DNA from: Betaproteobacteria bacterium
Lineage (GTDB): Bacteria; Pseudomonadota; Gammaproteobacteria; Burkholderiales; SG8-41
NCBI GenBank assembly: GCA_025356695.1
Contig: JANXSE010000101.1
Coordinates: 1 to 42,090, forward strand
Reading direction: 5' to 3'
DNA: 42,090 nucleotides
Shown: positions 1 to 8,575 of the stretch, piece by piece
How the letters are laid out: every line of letters begins with the position of its first letter
Position numbering within the stretch: position 1 is the stretch's first letter
Notes under the pieces: generated by a model
What the model was told of the DNA's origin: nothing
Databases searched by the model: none
Seen by the model: only the letters and a program-made list of their open reading frames with translations
Made by a program: the position numbers and the translations under genes

Positions 1-174
1 CCGGTGCCGGTGGCGTTCTACTCGTTCGGCGGCTGGCGTAATTCGCTGTTCGGCGACCAGCATGTGCATGGCATGGAGGGTGTGCGTTTCTACACCCGCG
101 CCAAAGTCATCAGCACGCGCTGGCCGGATGCAAATGCGGTACCGCAGGGCTTTAATATGCCGACTTTGGGCTAG
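1..174 (+). CDS. mmsA: Methylmalonate-semialdehyde dehydrogenase, C-terminal 57 residues (5' end outside window)
   Basis: Frame 1 is open from the window edge to a TAG at 172-174. The 57 residues include [14 protein letters not shown] and GVRFYTR, followed by a TRWP-like segment and a short tail. This is the characteristic C-terminus of CoA-acylating methylmalonate-semialdehyde dehydrogenase of the aldehyde dehydrogenase superfamily. The known role of the family is conversion of (methyl)malonate semialdehyde to propionyl- or acetyl-CoA with NAD and CoA in valine and inositol catabolism. The catalytic cysteine and the Rossmann fold lie upstream of the window, so only family identity can be judged. 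A 3-hydroxyisobutyrate-dehydrogenase-family gene, whose usual product would feed this enzyme, lies about 10 kb downstream but is not in the same operon. Confidence 0.85.
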   Translation, partial: PVPVAFYSFGGWRNSLFGDQHVHGMEGVRFYTRAKVISTRWPDANAVPQGFNMPTLG

Positions 175-175
175 T

Positions 176-256
176 AATCAGGATTCAGGATTGAGTAAAA
201 GCAAACCTTCGCGATGGCGCACTCAATCTCCGATCCTCGATCCTCGATCCTGAATC
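176..256. repeat. Imperfect inverted repeat with heptad repeats overlapping the 5' end of lutC
   Basis: The left arm (176-195) contains two copies of an AGGATT unit. The right arm (222-256) has three tandem heptamers, GATCCTC, GATCCTC and GATCCTG. ATTGAG at 190-195 can pair with CTCAAT at 222-227, and the left GATTCAGGA can pair with TCCTGAATC at 248-256. The structure starts just after the mmsA stop and runs through the first codons of lutC, so it could act as a weak terminator or limit lutC translation. No T-run follows. It may be one copy of a dispersed intergenic repeat. Confidence 0.5.
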
Positions 257-885
257 GCATCCGCGCTGCGCAGGGCCGGCGCGGTGCGGTGTCAGCGCAG
301 GAAGTTGCCGCGGTAGATACGCATCTCGCCGCGCATCCGCCGGGGCCCCGGCCTTTTTCCGCATGGAATCCGCTCGAACGCCTGCGTGATCGCGCGCAAT
401 CGTTGTCGACGTCGCTTGACCGCGTCGAACGCATCGACGAGGTGCCGCAGGCGGTGGCGCGTTATCTCAAGGAAAACAAACTGCCGCTCAGTGCGGTGTG
501 CTGGCCGGAACTGTTCGAACTGGAATGGCGGGCCGCCGGCATTGCGGTCGAGTCACGCACCGCCTGCGGCGATGATCTGGTTGGCATCACTGCGGCGTTC
601 TGCGTGGTGGCCGAAACCGGCACTTTGATGGTGTTGTCGGGTGAGCGTTCGCCGGGCGGCACCAGTCTCCTGCCGGAAACGCATATCGCCGTGGTGCCTG
701 AATCGAGAATTGTCCGTGGCATGGAAGACGCCTGGGCCTTGCTGCGCGCCGAACGCGGTGCCACTGCGATGCCGCGCGCAGTGAATTTTATTTCAGGGCC
801 GTCGCGCACGGCGGATATCGAGCAGACACTGGTGCTGGGCGCACATGGTCCGTACCGCGTGCATATTATATTGACCGCGCAATGA
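214..885 (+). CDS. lutC: LutC/YkgG-family (LUD domain) protein
   Basis: This 223-residue protein matches the LUD-domain family. Landmarks are an N-terminal SSILNRIRAA helix, the central SGERSPGGTSLLPETH region with its GTLMVLSGE lead-in, and the C-terminal ISGPSRTADIEQTLVLGAHGP signature. In known systems LutC works with the iron-sulfur proteins LutA and LutB in L-lactate oxidation. Here lutA and lutB are absent on both sides, so the gene is a solitary lutC and its partner is unknown. The ATG at 214 lacks a clear Shine-Dalgarno sequence and lies inside a repeat, but it is kept because the conserved first helix needs it. The stop overlaps the next start (ATGA), so translation of the downstream permease is probably coupled. 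Confidence 0.85.
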   Translation: MAHSISDPRSSILNRIRAAQGRRGAVSAQEVAAVDTHLAAHPPGPRPFSAWNPLERLRDRAQSLSTSLDRVERIDEVPQAVARYLKENKLPLSAVCWPELFELEWRAAGIAVESRTACGDDLVGITAAFCVVAETGTLMVLSGERSPGGTSLLPETHIAVVPESRIVRGMEDAWALLRAERGATAMPRAVNFISGPSRTADIEQTLVLGAHGPYRVHIILTAQ

Positions 886-2132
886 GCATCGCCGGCATCC
901 CGCTGGAATTTCTGCTGTTTGCCGCGACGCTGGCGGGCGTGGCAATTTTTCATCACCATACCTTGCGCGTTGCATTGACGGGGCTGGCGGTGCTGCTCGT
1001 CTTCAAGTTGCTGGTCGTCGGTTTTCGCCATGGCAGCGGCTTCGACGGTTTCGTTGCCCACATGCAGCACGAGTGGGTGATACTCACCAATCTGTTCATG
1101 CTGCTGGTCGGATTTTCATTGTTATCGCGGCATTTCGAGGAAAGCCATGTGCCGCTGGTGCTGCCGCGTTTTCTGCCCGACGACTGGAAGGGCGGTTTTG
1201 TCCTGCTGGTGATGATCTTTGTGTTGTCGAGTTTTCTCGACAATATTGCAGCGGCGATCATCGGTGGCACCATTGCGGCATCGGTGTTCAAACACAAGGT
1301 ACACATCGGTTATCTGGCGGCGATCGTTGCCGCCTCCAACGCCGGCGGCTCGGGCAGCGTGGTCGGCGACACGACAACGACGATGATGTGGATCGACGGC
1401 GTTGACCCGGTCGACGTATTGCATGCCTATGTCGCTGCCGGCGTGGCGCTGGTGATCTTCGGCATTCCGGCGTCGCTGCAGCAACACCGCTATTCGCCAA
1501 TCATGAAAGACCCGCCGCGCGGCGTGCATGTCGATGCGGTGCGCCTGGGTATCGTCGCCTTCATTCTCTTGAGCGCGATCGCCGCTAATATTGCGATCAA
1601 CGTTTTTTATACCGATCTGGCCGACCGTTTTCCCTTCATCGGCGCCGCCGTGTGGGCGGCGATAATGCTTGCCGCATTGCTGCGCCAGCCGGATTGGCGG
1701 GTGGTGCCCGAATCGATCAAGGGCAGTATTTTTTTGCTTTCGCTGGTGCTCTGCGCATCGCTGATGCCAGTCGAGCAACTGCCGGTGGCATCCTGGTCGA
1801 CTGCGTTCGCTCTCGGCTTTGTTTCGGCAGTGTTCGACAATATCCCGCTGACGGCGTTGGCGCTGAAACAGGGCGGTTACGACTGGGGCGTACTCGCTTA
1901 CGCGGTCGGCTTCGGCGGTTCGATGATCTGGTTTGGTTCCTCGGCCGGCGTTGCGCTGTCGAACATCTATCCGGAAGCGAAATCGGTCGGTTTGTGGATA
2001 CGGCATGGCTGGCCGGTGGCGCTTGCATATGTCATCGGTTTTGCCGTACTAATGGCCACTCTGGGCTGGGCGCCGCATGCGCCGCACAAGCGCAGCGGCG
2101 ATACGGCGCCGGTGACGGCACCTGCATCCTGA
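882..2132 (+). CDS. Ion transporter superfamily permease (NhaD/ArsB/SLC13-like)
   Basis: This 416-residue, highly hydrophobic protein has about ten to twelve predicted membrane segments in two related halves. Each half carries a similar helix-breaking motif: FLDNIAAAIIGGTIA near residue 110 and VFDNIPLTALALKQGG near residue 310. Each is followed by a small-residue stretch, SNAGGSGSVVGDTTTTMMW and GFGGSMIWFGSSAGVALS. This twofold arrangement is typical of the ion-transporter superfamily, which includes NhaD Na+/H+ antiporters, ArsB and citrate carriers. The substrate cannot be assigned from sequence. Translational coupling to lutC suggests a carboxylate or a cation used with it. The C-terminal 20 residues are a soluble Ala/Pro-rich tail. 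Confidence 0.75.
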   Translation: MSIAGIPLEFLLFAATLAGVAIFHHHTLRVALTGLAVLLVFKLLVVGFRHGSGFDGFVAHMQHEWVILTNLFMLLVGFSLLSRHFEESHVPLVLPRFLPDDWKGGFVLLVMIFVLSSFLDNIAAAIIGGTIAASVFKHKVHIGYLAAIVAASNAGGSGSVVGDTTTTMMWIDGVDPVDVLHAYVAAGVALVIFGIPASLQQHRYSPIMKDPPRGVHVDAVRLGIVAFILLSAIAANIAINVFYTDLADRFPFIGAAVWAAIMLAALLRQPDWRVVPESIKGSIFLLSLVLCASLMPVEQLPVASWSTAFALGFVSAVFDNIPLTALALKQGGYDWGVLAYAVGFGGSMIWFGSSAGVALSNIYPEAKSVGLWIRHGWPVALAYVIGFAVLMATLGWAPHAPHKRSGDTAPVTAPAS

Positions 2133-2280
2133 GCGTGGGCGGGCGCAGCATAGCCTCCACCGGCTTGATTTCGCGTAGGGCGGGGTATAGCATTGGCCGC
2201 CTTGGATTTATATAAGAAAAATGCGCGGCCAAAGTCGCGCAATCTGCAGCTTAGCTGTTTCACTACACTTGGAGGTCAAC

Positions 2281-3429
2281 ATGGTAAGCAAGGAACAGAA
2301 AAACAAACCGCAGGCCAAACCTGCCGCTTCACGCCGCAAGTTTTTGACTGGCGCCGCTGCTGCAACGACCGGTGCGGCAATTGCCGGCTTCCCGATGATT
2401 TCCGTTGCGCAGTCCCCGATCTCCATGCGCTGGCAATCGACATGGCCGACAAAAGATATTTTCCACGAATACGCGCTCGACTACGCGAAGAAGGTCAACG
2501 ACATGTCGGGCGGCCGCCTCAAGATCGACGTGCTGCCCGCCGGCGCAGTGGTCAAGGCCTTCGATCTGATCGACGCAGTGTCCAAGGGCACGCTCGACGG
2601 CGGCCACGGCGTGCTCGCTTACTGGTACGGCAAGAATTCCGCGATGGCGATCTGGGGTTCGGGCCCGGCCTTCGGCATGGACGCCAACATGGTGCTGGCA
2701 TGGCACTATTACGGCGGCGGCAAAGCACTGCTTGAAGAAATCTACAGGAACCTCAATCTCGACGTGGTTTCCTTTCCCTATGGTCCGATGCCGACGCAGC
2801 CGCTGGGCTGGTTCAAGAAACCGGTCACGAAGAAGGAAGATTTCAAGGGACTGAAATACCGCACAGTGGGCTTGTCGATCGACATCTTCACCGGCTTGGG
2901 TGCTGCAGTGAACGCGTTGCCCGGCGCCGAAATCGTGCCGGCGATGGATCGTGGCCTGCTCGACGCCGCCGAATTCAACAACGCAAGTTCCGATCGTGCG
3001 CTCGGTTTCGCCGATGTGTCCAAGGTCTGCATGCTGCAAAGCTGGCACCAGTCGGGCGAGCAGTTCGAGATCCTGTGGAACAAGAAAAAATACGACTCGC
3101 TCAGCCCCGATCTCAAGGCGATACTCGGTTACGCAGTGGAAGCGGCGTCTGCCGACATGTCATGGAAGGCGATCGACCGCTATTCGAACGACTACATAGA
3201 ATTGCAGGCGAAGGACAAGGTCAAATTCTACAAGACGCCGGATTCGCTGCTGGCGGATCAGCTCAAGTCGTGGGATGCGATCGTCGAGAAAAAATCGGCC
3301 GAGAACCCGATGTTTGCAAAAGTGATCGCGTCGCAGCGTGCGTTCGCCGAGCGCGCAACGAAATGGCAGAACGATACCAATATCGACTTCAAGGTTGCGT
3401 CGAAGCGTTACTTTTCGAAGAAAGCGTAA
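2281..3429 (+). CDS. dctP: TRAP transporter substrate-binding protein, Tat-exported
   Basis: This 382-residue DctP-family periplasmic binding protein captures a substrate, usually a carboxylate, for the DctQM permease. The start at 2281 is set by GGAGGT eight bases upstream; an in-frame ATG at 2221 has no such site. The N-terminus carries a twin-arginine signal, SRRKFLTGAAAA, with a hydrophobic stretch and an Ala-rich cleavage region near residue 45. The mature part contains the family's PLGWFKKPV and GLKYRTVGL region with the arginine expected to bind the carboxylate, and a LLDAAEFNNA segment. A strong terminator follows the gene, so it is probably made in excess over dctQ and dctM. The aromatic pocket resembles keto-acid or mannitol-type TRAP proteins, but the substrate is not decided. 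Confidence 0.9.
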   Translation: MVSKEQKNKPQAKPAASRRKFLTGAAAATTGAAIAGFPMISVAQSPISMRWQSTWPTKDIFHEYALDYAKKVNDMSGGRLKIDVLPAGAVVKAFDLIDAVSKGTLDGGHGVLAYWYGKNSAMAIWGSGPAFGMDANMVLAWHYYGGGKALLEEIYRNLNLDVVSFPYGPMPTQPLGWFKKPVTKKEDFKGLKYRTVGLSIDIFTGLGAAVNALPGAEIVPAMDRGLLDAAEFNNASSDRALGFADVSKVCMLQSWHQSGEQFEILWNKKKYDSLSPDLKAILGYAVEAASADMSWKAIDRYSNDYIELQAKDKVKFYKTPDSLLADQLKSWDAIVEKKSAENPMFAKVIASQRAFAERATKWQNDTNIDFKVASKRYFSKKA

Positions 3430-3449
3430 CGCGTTTGCCATACCAGACG

Positions 3450-3486
3450 CCACCCTGCAGCCCTATGCTGCAGGGTGGTTTTTTTT
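3450..3486 (+). terminator. Rho-independent terminator inside the TRAP operon
   Basis: A perfect 11-bp stem (CCACCCTGCAG at 3450-3460 and CTGCAGGGTGG at 3468-3478) with a 7-base loop is followed by eight T residues. It lies between dctP and dctQ, so partial read-through would set a high binding-protein to permease ratio. Confidence 0.92.
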
Positions 3487-3529
3487 AGCCTCTGTCCGGT
3501 TTGCCGGCGCGGCTGCAGCGGGAGATTGA

Positions 3530-4231
3530 GTGCGGGTTCAACGATTCTTGTTCTGGGTGGACAGCGTCAGCACATGGTGCGGTAAAGCATTTGCCTGGCT
3601 GATTGTGGTGCTCATGCTGGTCGTTTGCGCGGAAGTGATCAAGCGCTACTTCCTGAACGATCCGTCGGCGTGGTTTTTCGATATAACAGCGATGATGTAC
3701 GGCGCCACCTTCATGATGTGCGGCGCTTATACGCTGGCGCAGGATGGGCATGTGCGCGGCGATTTTCTCTACGGCTCGATGAAACCGCGCACGCAGGCGA
3801 GTCTCGATCTGGCGCTTTATATATTGTTCTTTTTGCCCGGTATTGCCGCGCTTTGTTATGCCGGCTGGGATTTCGCCACGACGTCTTGGGCGATACGCGA
3901 GCATTCCAGTGTGACCGCCGATGGTCCGCCGCTCTACCATTTTAAAACGTTCATTCCCATTGCCGGTGCGCTGGTGATGTTGCAGGGCATTGCCGAAATA
4001 GTTCGCTGCGTGGTTTGCCTCAAAACCGGCGCCTGGCCGGAACGCCTGAAGGACGCGGAGGAGATAGATGTGATCGAGCAGCAACTCGCGAAGAGCACAC
4101 TGGTCGATGACGAATCGCGCAAACGCGCGATCAGTCAGGCGCATGCGATCGACGAGGCTGCGCACCAGCGCGGTCTTGGCGAGCGGGCACCGGAAGAGAT
4201 CGGCCGCCATCCACCGGGAGAGAGCAAATGA
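3530..4231 (+). CDS. dctQ: TRAP transporter small permease subunit
   Basis: This 233-residue protein has four predicted membrane helices (about residues 18-38, 55-75, 92-112 and 140-160), as in DctQ subunits. It also has the family's motifs EVIKRYFLNDPSAWFFD and DGHVRGDFLY. The start is a GTG at 3530 preceded by GCGGGAGA. The C-terminal 65 residues are a soluble, charged tail not needed for the fold and longer than in most DctQ proteins. The stop overlaps the dctM start by four bases (ATGA), so Q and M are coupled. DctQ stabilises the large subunit and helps dock the binding protein; substrate is set mainly by the binding protein. Confidence 0.88.
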   Translation: MRVQRFLFWVDSVSTWCGKAFAWLIVVLMLVVCAEVIKRYFLNDPSAWFFDITAMMYGATFMMCGAYTLAQDGHVRGDFLYGSMKPRTQASLDLALYILFFLPGIAALCYAGWDFATTSWAIREHSSVTADGPPLYHFKTFIPIAGALVMLQGIAEIVRCVVCLKTGAWPERLKDAEEIDVIEQQLAKSTLVDDESRKRAISQAHAIDEAAHQRGLGERAPEEIGRHPPGESK

Positions 4232-6114
4232 GCGATCCCGCACTCGGCCTCCTGATGCTCAGCCTGATCGTGGTCGTGATCATGCTGGGTTTCCCCACCG
4301 CGTTTACGCTGATGGGGCTGGGCATGTTCTTCGGCTTTATCGCTTTTCACGACCCGGCGAAAGCGTTTCTCGATAACCGCGTTTTCGACCTGATGGTCGA
4401 ACGTACTTACGGCGCAATGACCAATGACACGCTGTTGTCGATTCCGCTGTTCGTGCTGATGGGGTATGTCATGGAGCGCGGCGCCCTGGTCGACAAGATG
4501 TTCTACAGCATCCAGCTGGCATTCCGCCGCCTGCCGGCCTCGCTTGCGGTGGCGACGCTGATTGTCTGCACGTTCTGGGGCATTGCCAGCGGTCTGGTCG
4601 GTGCAGTGGTGGTGCTGATGGGCGTGATCGCGCTTAATCCCATGCTGAAGGCCGGTTACGACGTGCGGCTTGCTTCGGGGGTCATCACTGCCGGCGGCAC
4701 TCTGGGTATTTTGATTCCTCCCTCGGTGATGATCATCGTTTACGCGGCGGTTGCCGGCCAGTCGGTGGTCAAGCTCTATGCGTCGGCGATGTTTCCGGGA
4801 TTTTTTCTGTCTTTCCTGTATCTCGTCTACATCATAGGCTGGGCGCTGATCAATCCGAAGATCGCGCCGAAGTTGCCTGAGAGCGAAAACCAGGTGCCGA
4901 TCCCGGCGTGGGTGCCGCAGATACAGCAGGCTTATTCGCGCAATATGCTGTTGTCGCTGCTTGCTGCGCTGGTAAAACCCGGCCGCGCTTTGCAATTGGA
5001 TAATGAGGGTGTGCGTTTCAGCTATGTGACGATCCTGCGCAATCTGCTGGCCGCACTTTTTCCGTTGCTGCTGGCGATCGTCACCTGCTGGGGCATCTGG
5101 TGGTACGTGGTCATCCATCAGCAAGCTGACGCACAGCCGGTGAGGCCGGCGATCAGCGCTTTGCAGAAGCAGGCTGAACCGGCCGCATCTCCGGTCAGCG
5201 AGCCGCAGGCGAAAGATGAAACGCCGCAGGAACTCGGCGCCAATGCCAGCGTCGAGACCGATACGGCATCCAAGGAACCGGAAGGTCTGCAGGAAATGGG
5301 CACGCCTGAACTGTCGGAGGGCAACGCGGCGCCCGCGGCCAGCGGTCCGCCGCCGGAGTTCTATACCTACTTCTGGTTATGCGTGGGGCTATCCGCGTTG
5401 CTGCTGCTTTATTACTACTGGAATCTGCGCGCCGAGCAATTCCAGATACTCAAGCTGCTGGTCGAATCGGTGATGCCGCTCGGCATATTGACCATAGTCG
5501 TGCTGGCGGTGATTCTGTTCGGCATCACCACGGCCACTGAATCGGCCGGCATTGGCGCCGCGGGTGCCTTCCTGCTTGCGATACAGGCGCGAACGCTGGA
5601 TTGGGAACGCGTCAAGCAGTCGGTGTTTCTGACGGCGAAGACAACTGCCATGGTGTGCTGGCTGTTTGTCGGCTCCGCGCTGTTTTCCGCGGTGTTTGCG
5701 ATCCTCGGCGGACAGCAGCTCGTCGAGCATTGGGTGCTGTCGCTGAACATGACGCCGGTGCAGTTCATGATTCTGTCGCAGGCGATCATTTTTGTTCTCG
5801 GCTGGCCGCTGGAGTGGACCGAGATCATTGTCATTTTTGTGCCGATCTTTCTGCCGCTGTTGCCGCACTTCGGCATCGATCCCATTCTGTGGGGCACGCT
5901 GGTCTTCGTCAATTTGCAGGCGGCCTTCCTGTCGCCGCCGGTCGCGATGTCGGCGTTTTATCTGAAAGGCGTGGCGCCGTCACACGTCACGCTCAACCAG
6001 ATCTTCGCCGGCATGATGCCCTATATGCTGATCGTGATTCTGTGCATGGTGATCATGTACATCTGGCCAGGCATGACGTTGTGGCTGCCGAATTATTTGT
6101 ACGGGGGCGGTTGA
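4228..6114 (+). CDS. dctM: TRAP transporter large permease subunit with long internal insertion
   Basis: This 628-residue protein is the secondary-transport subunit of the TRAP system and uses an ion gradient. N-terminal family motifs are visible: PTAFTLMGLG, SIPLFVLMGYVMERG, GLVGAVVVLMG and GGTLGILIPPSVMIIVY. The C-terminal half has TTATESAGIGAAG and the PLEWTEIIVIFVPIFLPLL region. Typical DctM proteins have about 425-440 residues. The extra length lies in the middle, roughly residues 210-410, and consists of an additional membrane helix on each side of a Pro/Ala/Glu-rich linker at about residues 303-375. A clear terminator follows at 6147. No frameshift is seen, so the insertion appears genuine. 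Confidence 0.9.
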   Translation: MSDPALGLLMLSLIVVVIMLGFPTAFTLMGLGMFFGFIAFHDPAKAFLDNRVFDLMVERTYGAMTNDTLLSIPLFVLMGYVMERGALVDKMFYSIQLAFRRLPASLAVATLIVCTFWGIASGLVGAVVVLMGVIALNPMLKAGYDVRLASGVITAGGTLGILIPPSVMIIVYAAVAGQSVVKLYASAMFPGFFLSFLYLVYIIGWALINPKIAPKLPESENQVPIPAWVPQIQQAYSRNMLLSLLAALVKPGRALQLDNEGVRFSYVTILRNLLAALFPLLLAIVTCWGIWWYVVIHQQADAQPVRPAISALQKQAEPAASPVSEPQAKDETPQELGANASVETDTASKEPEGLQEMGTPELSEGNAAPAASGPPPEFYTYFWLCVGLSALLLLYYYWNLRAEQFQILKLLVESVMPLGILTIVVLAVILFGITTATESAGIGAAGAFLLAIQARTLDWERVKQSVFLTAKTTAMVCWLFVGSALFSAVFAILGGQQLVEHWVLSLNMTPVQFMILSQAIIFVLGWPLEWTEIIVIFVPIFLPLLPHFGIDPILWGTLVFVNLQAAFLSPPVAMSAFYLKGVAPSHVTLNQIFAGMMPYMLIVILCMVIMYIWPGMTLWLPNYLYGGG

Positions 6115-6146
6115 GGTTCGCCGTTTTCCGGGGCAAGGCAGGGTGC

Positions 6147-6177
6147 ATGGGGCAGCCGCGCGCTGCTCCATTTTTTT
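6147..6177 (+). terminator. Rho-independent terminator after dctM
   Basis: A 10-bp stem (6147-6156 with 6162-6171, including one G-T pair) and a CGCGC loop lead into seven T residues at 6171-6177. It ends the dctPQM transcription unit. Confidence 0.88.
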
Positions 6178-6207
6178 GCAATAACGGGTTCCCCGGATTT
6201 GGCGGTC

Positions 6208-7491
6208 ATGGCATCGGCGCATATTCACACGGATTTATCTGACGAACGCCGCCCGTCGGTGTGGCGCTGGAGCGCGTTTACACTCGGCTGCTGCGCGTTT
6301 TTCATTTCATTTTTTCATCGTGTCTGCACCGGTGCAATCGCCGGCGACCTGCAGCGCGAATTCGAAATCGGCGCGGCCGCACTCGGCACGCTCGGCGCGA
6401 CTTATTTTTATATCTACGGCCTGACGCAGGTGCCGCTCGGCGTGATGATCGATACGATAGGGCCGCGCATCATATTGTCGGTCGGCATGACGGTCGCCGG
6501 CATCGGCTCGATTGCCTACGGTTTTTCAGGCAGTTTTGGCGCAGCGCTGGCAGCGCGCACCTTGATCGGCCTCGGCGTTTCCGGCGTATTCGTCTGCACG
6601 TTGAAGTTACACGCCAACTGGTTTTCCGAGCAGCGCTTCGCCACCGCGGTCGGTGTCTCGAACGTATCAGGCATATTGGGCGCCCTAGTGGCTACTGCAC
6701 CGCTGGCCTGGCTGATTACGCAAATGCCGTGGCGGCATGTGTTCATTGTGGTCGGCGTGATTTCGCTGCTGTTGGCCGCGGCGATTGCGTTACTGGTGCG
6801 CGATGCCCCCGAATTGCAGGTCAAACGCGTGGCGGCCGGTGAGTGGCGCAGCGCATTAAAAGCCGTGGCGTGCAACCCGGCGACTTGGCCGCCGTTCTGG
6901 CTGACCTTCAGCATGTCCGGCGCGTTCATGACGCTGGTCAGTCTGTGGGCGGTGCCCTACCTCGTGCATAAACACGGTATGGCGCAAGTGGAAGCCGGCA
7001 GCTATTCTGCCATCATACTGCTCGCATTTGCGTGCTCGGTGCCGCTGGTGGGTTGGTGGTCGGATCGCGTACGCGCGCGGCGCCCGATCACACTGGCCTG
7101 CAGTATCGTGTTTTTCGCCAGCGGCGTGATCTGGCTGACCGCGCCGACCGGCGCGACCTTCTGGTTTGTCATGGCGGCGGTGCTGAGCGGACTGGCCGGC
7201 CCCGGTTTTACGCTTGCGTGGTCGGTAGCGAAGGAAGTAAACCCGCCGGAATGCGCCGGCATGGCAATTTCGATCGTCAACATCGGCGGCTTTGCCGCCT
7301 CGGGCATTCTGCAGCCGCTGGTCGGCTGGGTGGTTGATCATGGCGCCGGCATGGCGGAGGGCGGCAGCGGTGACGCCTATTGGCTCGGCATCGCCGTGAT
7401 CGTCGGCTGGATGCTGATGGGTATAGTGGCGGCGACGCGCCTGGCCGAAACGCATTGCCGAAATGTCTGGACGCCGCGCGCCGCAACGTAA
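6208..7491 (+). CDS. Major facilitator superfamily transporter
   Basis: This 427-residue protein has about twelve hydrophobic helices. The loop between helices 2 and 3 shows the MFS pattern, PLGVMIDTIGPR (G-x-x-x-D-x-x-G-x-R), and the equivalent loop in the second half reads GWWSDRVRARRP. The ATG at 6208 is chosen over an in-frame TTG at 6199; a modest GGCGG lies upstream. It follows the TRAP terminator, so it has its own transcription start or is read with the genes downstream. Neighbours deal with organic acids, which makes a carboxylate plausible, but nothing in the sequence fixes the substrate. Confidence 0.85.
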   Translation: MASAHIHTDLSDERRPSVWRWSAFTLGCCAFFISFFHRVCTGAIAGDLQREFEIGAAALGTLGATYFYIYGLTQVPLGVMIDTIGPRIILSVGMTVAGIGSIAYGFSGSFGAALAARTLIGLGVSGVFVCTLKLHANWFSEQRFATAVGVSNVSGILGALVATAPLAWLITQMPWRHVFIVVGVISLLLAAAIALLVRDAPELQVKRVAAGEWRSALKAVACNPATWPPFWLTFSMSGAFMTLVSLWAVPYLVHKHGMAQVEAGSYSAIILLAFACSVPLVGWWSDRVRARRPITLACSIVFFASGVIWLTAPTGATFWFVMAAVLSGLAGPGFTLAWSVAKEVNPPECAGMAISIVNIGGFAASGILQPLVGWVVDHGAGMAEGGSGDAYWLGIAVIVGWMLMGIVAATRLAETHCRNVWTPRAAT

Positions 7492-7555
7492 GGCTGCGCC
7501 GGTGCGCCATGCGATAATCCGCGGCGAATATACACGAACCAAATGAGAATTTGAT

Positions 7556-8539
7556 ATGGCCAAGCCCCGCATACTCGTAACGCGCGAAGTGTTCGATGAG
7601 ACGATTGCTTTTCTCGGCAAGCATTGCGACGTTGATGCCAATCAGGCCGACGTGGCGTTGACGCCGGTGCAGATTGCGCAGCGTTTGAAAACTGCGCAGG
7701 CGCTGATGTGCTCGCTGACCGATCGTGTCGACGCGGAGCTGATCGCGTTATGCCCGGATCTGAAAGTGGTGGCCAATATCGCCGTCGGTTACAACAACAT
7801 CGATGTCGCCGCTTGCACGGCGCGCGGCATCATGGTCACCAACACGCCCGGCGTGCTTGACGACAGTACCGCCGATCTGGCCTGGACGCTGATGCTGGCT
7901 ACCGCGCGGCGCCTGACCGAAGTCGAATCGTATATTCGCAACGGCGAGTGGACCGGCTGGCGGCTCAAGCAGTGGCTGGGGGTGGACGTGCATCACGCCA
8001 CGCTCGGCATTATCGGCATGGGCCGCATCGGCCAGGCGATCGCGAAGCGCGCTTCGGGCTTCGATATGCGCGTGATTTATCACAACCGCAAGCCGCTCGC
8101 CACCGACATCGAAAAACGTTTGAACGCACGCTACGCAACACAGGATGAATTGCTTGCAGAGGCGGATTTTGTCGTGCTGCAGATGCCGTACTCGAAAGAA
8201 ACGCATCATATGATCGGCGCTAAAGAACTGGCGAAAATGAAGTCAACAGCGATCCTGATCAATTCAACACGCGGCGGCGTGGTCGATGACGCGGCTTTGA
8301 TCGCCGCGTTGAAGGCGGGCACCATACGCGCTGCCGGCCTCGACGTGTTCGAAAACGAACCTAAGCTCAACCCGGCGTTTCTGGAATTGAAAAACGTCGT
8401 GCTGTCGCCGCATATCGGTAGTTCAACCGAAGCGACGCGCCGCGCGATGGCGATGACGGCGGCCGCCAATGCGGTAGCGGCGCTGACCGGCAAGACGCCG
8501 CCGAATTTACTCAATCCGGAAGTCCACGCCGGTCGATAG
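7556..8539 (+). CDS. D-2-hydroxyacid dehydrogenase (glyoxylate/hydroxypyruvate reductase type)
   Basis: This 327-residue protein has the full set of D-isomer-specific 2-hydroxyacid dehydrogenase motifs. These are GIIGMGRIGQ for the dinucleotide at about residues 148-157, the catalytic Arg239 in NSTRGG, Glu268 in ENEP and His286 in PHIGSS. It resembles glyoxylate/hydroxypyruvate reductases (GhrB/GyaR type), which reduce glyoxylate or hydroxypyruvate with NAD(P)H in the cytoplasm. The early AVGYNNIDV motif supports this subgroup. It is followed after 36 bases by an AEC carrier, and the two may form a unit. The true substrate may be another 2-keto acid. Confidence 0.88.
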   Translation: MAKPRILVTREVFDETIAFLGKHCDVDANQADVALTPVQIAQRLKTAQALMCSLTDRVDAELIALCPDLKVVANIAVGYNNIDVAACTARGIMVTNTPGVLDDSTADLAWTLMLATARRLTEVESYIRNGEWTGWRLKQWLGVDVHHATLGIIGMGRIGQAIAKRASGFDMRVIYHNRKPLATDIEKRLNARYATQDELLAEADFVVLQMPYSKETHHMIGAKELAKMKSTAILINSTRGGVVDDAALIAALKAGTIRAAGLDVFENEPKLNPAFLELKNVVLSPHIGSSTEATRRAMAMTAAANAVAALTGKTPPNLLNPEVHAGR

Positions 8540-8575
8540 ACGCGGCGCCGGCGCACGCGCTGTTGCTGCTATCCC

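Noticed and set aside
1122..2006. Long minus-strand open frame under the permease gene
   Set aside because: Shadow frame; the plus strand encodes a clear membrane transporter.
2160..2220. TTGATT and TATAGC as a promoter for dctP
   Set aside because: Spacing of 15 bases and weak boxes in GC-rich DNA; too little to support a call.
4135..5124. Long minus-strand open frame under dctM
   Set aside because: Shadow of dctM, with His/Gln/Arg-rich product and no ribosome site.
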